Source of the DNA: Flavobacteriaceae bacterium
Lineage (GTDB): Bacteria; Bacteroidota; Bacteroidia; Flavobacteriales; Flavobacteriaceae
Length of the DNA: 14,544 nucleotides
Assembly: GCA_029238555.1 (NCBI GenBank)
Contig: JAQWFV010000077.1
Span: forward strand, 1-14,544
Direction of reading: 5' to 3'
The notes under the pieces were generated by a model. It was not told the origin of the DNA. It was given only the letters and a program-made list of their open reading frames with translations, and ran no database searches. This document shows positions 13,432 to 14,544 of this stretch, piece by piece; within the stretch, counting starts at the first letter, position 1; each line of letters opens with the position of its first letter. A program made the translations under genes and the position numbers.

Positions 13432-14544
13432 ATGAAAACGACTATTAAAATACAGCTTTCCACCATGATGTTCCTGGAATTTTTTATCTGGGGCGGGTGG
13501 TTTGTGACCCTAGGGACCTTTTTGGCCAAGAACCTAAACGCTACAGGAGCAGAGTCTGCGATGGCTTTCTCTACGCAGTCTTGGGGGGCTATTATTGCCC
13601 CTTTTATTATTGGGCTTATCGCAGACAGGTACTTTAATGCGGAGCGTATCCTAGGGGTTTTACATTTAATAGGCGCATTTTTAATGTACCAAATGTATGG
13701 CGCGACAGATTTTGCCGCTTTCTATCCTTATGTATTGGGGTATATGATTGCCTATATGCCCACTTTGGCTTTGGTGAATTCTATTTCCTTTAAGCAGATG
13801 AAAGATCCTGCAAAAGAATTTTCTCTGGTCCGAGTTTTTGGGACCATCGGATGGATTGTCGCAGGATTGTTAATTAGCTGGTTGGCCTGGGATGCTCAGG
13901 CAAATGCCAATGCTGGAATGCTTAAAAACACCTTCTTAATGGTGGCCATTGCTTCTGCAGTATTGGGTTTATTTAGCTTCACCCTTCCTGCAACACCGCC
14001 ACAAGCACAAGATGGAGAAAAGCAGTCTCTAGGGTCTATTTTAGGATTAGATGCCCTTAAATTATTGGGCGACAGAAACTTTCTAATGTTCTTTATTGCC
14101 TCTGTCCTTATTTGTATTCCATTGGCTTTCTACTACCAGAACGCCAACCCATTCCTATCAGAAATAGGGGTGGCCAATCCCACAGGGAAAATGACCATAG
14201 GCCAGGCTTCTGAAGTACTCTTTATGTTGTTATTGCCTTTGTTTTTTAAGAAATTTGGCTTTAAGAAAACTATCTTGGCTGGAATGTTGGCTTGGACGCT
14301 GCGCTATATCTTATTCGCCTACGGAAACGCAGGGGAAGGGGCTTTTATGCTTATTGTTGGTATAGCCCTGCACGGAATTTGTTACGACTTTTTCTTTGTG
14401 TCTGGACAGATTTATACAGACACTAAGGCTGGAGAAAAATACAAATCTGCTGCACAAGGCCTCATTACCTTAGCCACTTATGGTGTGGGAATGCTCATGG
14501 GCTTTTGGGTAGCTGGACAAATTTCAGATGCCTATTTACTGGCA
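13432..14544 (+). CDS. NupG-like MFS nucleoside/sugar:H+ symporter (3' end cut by window edge)
   Basis: The 371 visible codons run open to the window end and encode an integral membrane transporter of the nucleoside:H+ symporter group of MFS. Hydrophobic segments begin at once (STMMFLEFFIWGGWFVTLGTF, about 10-30), and about ten helices are visible, with SWGAIIAPFIIGLIADRYF (50-68), MPTLALVNSISFKQM (about 108-122) and VRVFGTIGWIVAGLLISW (about 131-148) in the family pattern. A hydrophilic loop near 185-200 separates the two halves. In Bacteroidota such NupG-type permeases are often next to sugar oxidoreductase and TIM-barrel isomerase genes, where the cargo may be a sugar rather than a nucleoside. 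It follows the lipoprotein isomerase by 117 bases on the same strand with no terminator between, so co-transcription is likely. Full members have about 400-430 residues, so only the end is missing. Confidence 0.9.
   Translation, partial: MKTTIKIQLSTMMFLEFFIWGGWFVTLGTFLAKNLNATGAESAMAFSTQSWGAIIAPFIIGLIADRYFNAERILGVLHLIGAFLMYQMYGATDFAAFYPYVLGYMIAYMPTLALVNSISFKQMKDPAKEFSLVRVFGTIGWIVAGLLISWLAWDAQANANAGMLKNTFLMVAIASAVLGLFSFTLPATPPQAQDGEKQSLGSILGLDALKLLGDRNFLMFFIASVLICIPLAFYYQNANPFLSEIGVANPTGKMTIGQASEVLFMLLLPLFFKKFGFKKTILAGMLAWTLRYILFAYGNAGEGAFMLIVGIALHGICYDFFFVSGQIYTDTKAGEKYKSAAQGLITLATYGVGMLMGFWVAGQISDAYLLA

Noticed and set aside
1..14544. CRISPR array, insertion sequence, phage or tRNA genes
   Set aside because: No regularly spaced repeats, transposase or integrase frames, terminal inverted repeats or tRNA-like cloverleafs were seen.

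Overview
The window looks like a chromosomal segment of a marine-type member of the Flavobacteriaceae (Bacteroidota). The grounds are: start codons without Shine-Dalgarno sequences, several good matches to the Bacteroidota -7 box TAnnTTTG just upstream of starts, AT-rich intergenic spacers, and the gene families themselves (DUF3109, HupE/UreJ_2, bacilliredoxin, a eukaryote-like class Ia ribonucleotide reductase, GMC dehydrogenase with a Tat small subunit, NupG-like transporter). The genus assignment is open. No tRNA, rRNA, CRISPR array, insertion sequence or phage gene was seen.

Layout. (1) Bases 1-2924, minus strand: a probable four-gene operon reading TerB/DnaJ membrane co-chaperone, HupE/UreJ-like membrane protein, ComEB-type dCMP deaminase, and an S41 C-terminal processing peptidase cut by the window edge. 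(2) Bases 2925-4254, plus strand: divergent promoters, a bacilliredoxin with its own terminator, then a PlsC-type 1-acylglycerol-3-phosphate acyltransferase. (3) Bases 4251-5045, minus strand: a small two-helix membrane protein and a MarC-family protein, convergent on plsC with overlapping stop codons. (4) Bases 5166-9660, plus strand: a DUF3109 cysteine-rich protein, then nrdB and nrdA (class Ia ribonucleotide reductase) closed by a strong terminator. (5) Bases 9604-9910: a 307-base stretch without a gene. (6) Bases 9911-14544: a sugar-oxidation locus. The GMC flavoprotein and its Tat/lipoprotein small subunit run on the minus strand. A secreted lipoprotein TIM-barrel sugar isomerase/epimerase and a NupG-type MFS transporter (cut by the window edge) run divergently on the plus strand.

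How the genes work together. Region 4 makes deoxyribonucleotides, and the dCMP deaminase in region 1 feeds dUMP to thymidylate synthesis, so two parts of DNA-precursor metabolism lie in the window but in separate units. Region 6 is the most interesting part. A flavoprotein with a predicted iron-sulfur motif and a Tat-exported partner would oxidise a sugar or glycoside outside the cytoplasm. A lipoprotein TIM-barrel enzyme could then rearrange the oxidised sugar in the same compartment, and the MFS permease would import a product. This resembles known glucoside 3-dehydrogenase / 3-keto-sugar systems, but the substrate and the electron acceptor (no cytochrome c gene is visible) cannot be read from the sequence. 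The rest is mostly core genome; no clearly undescribed system is evident.
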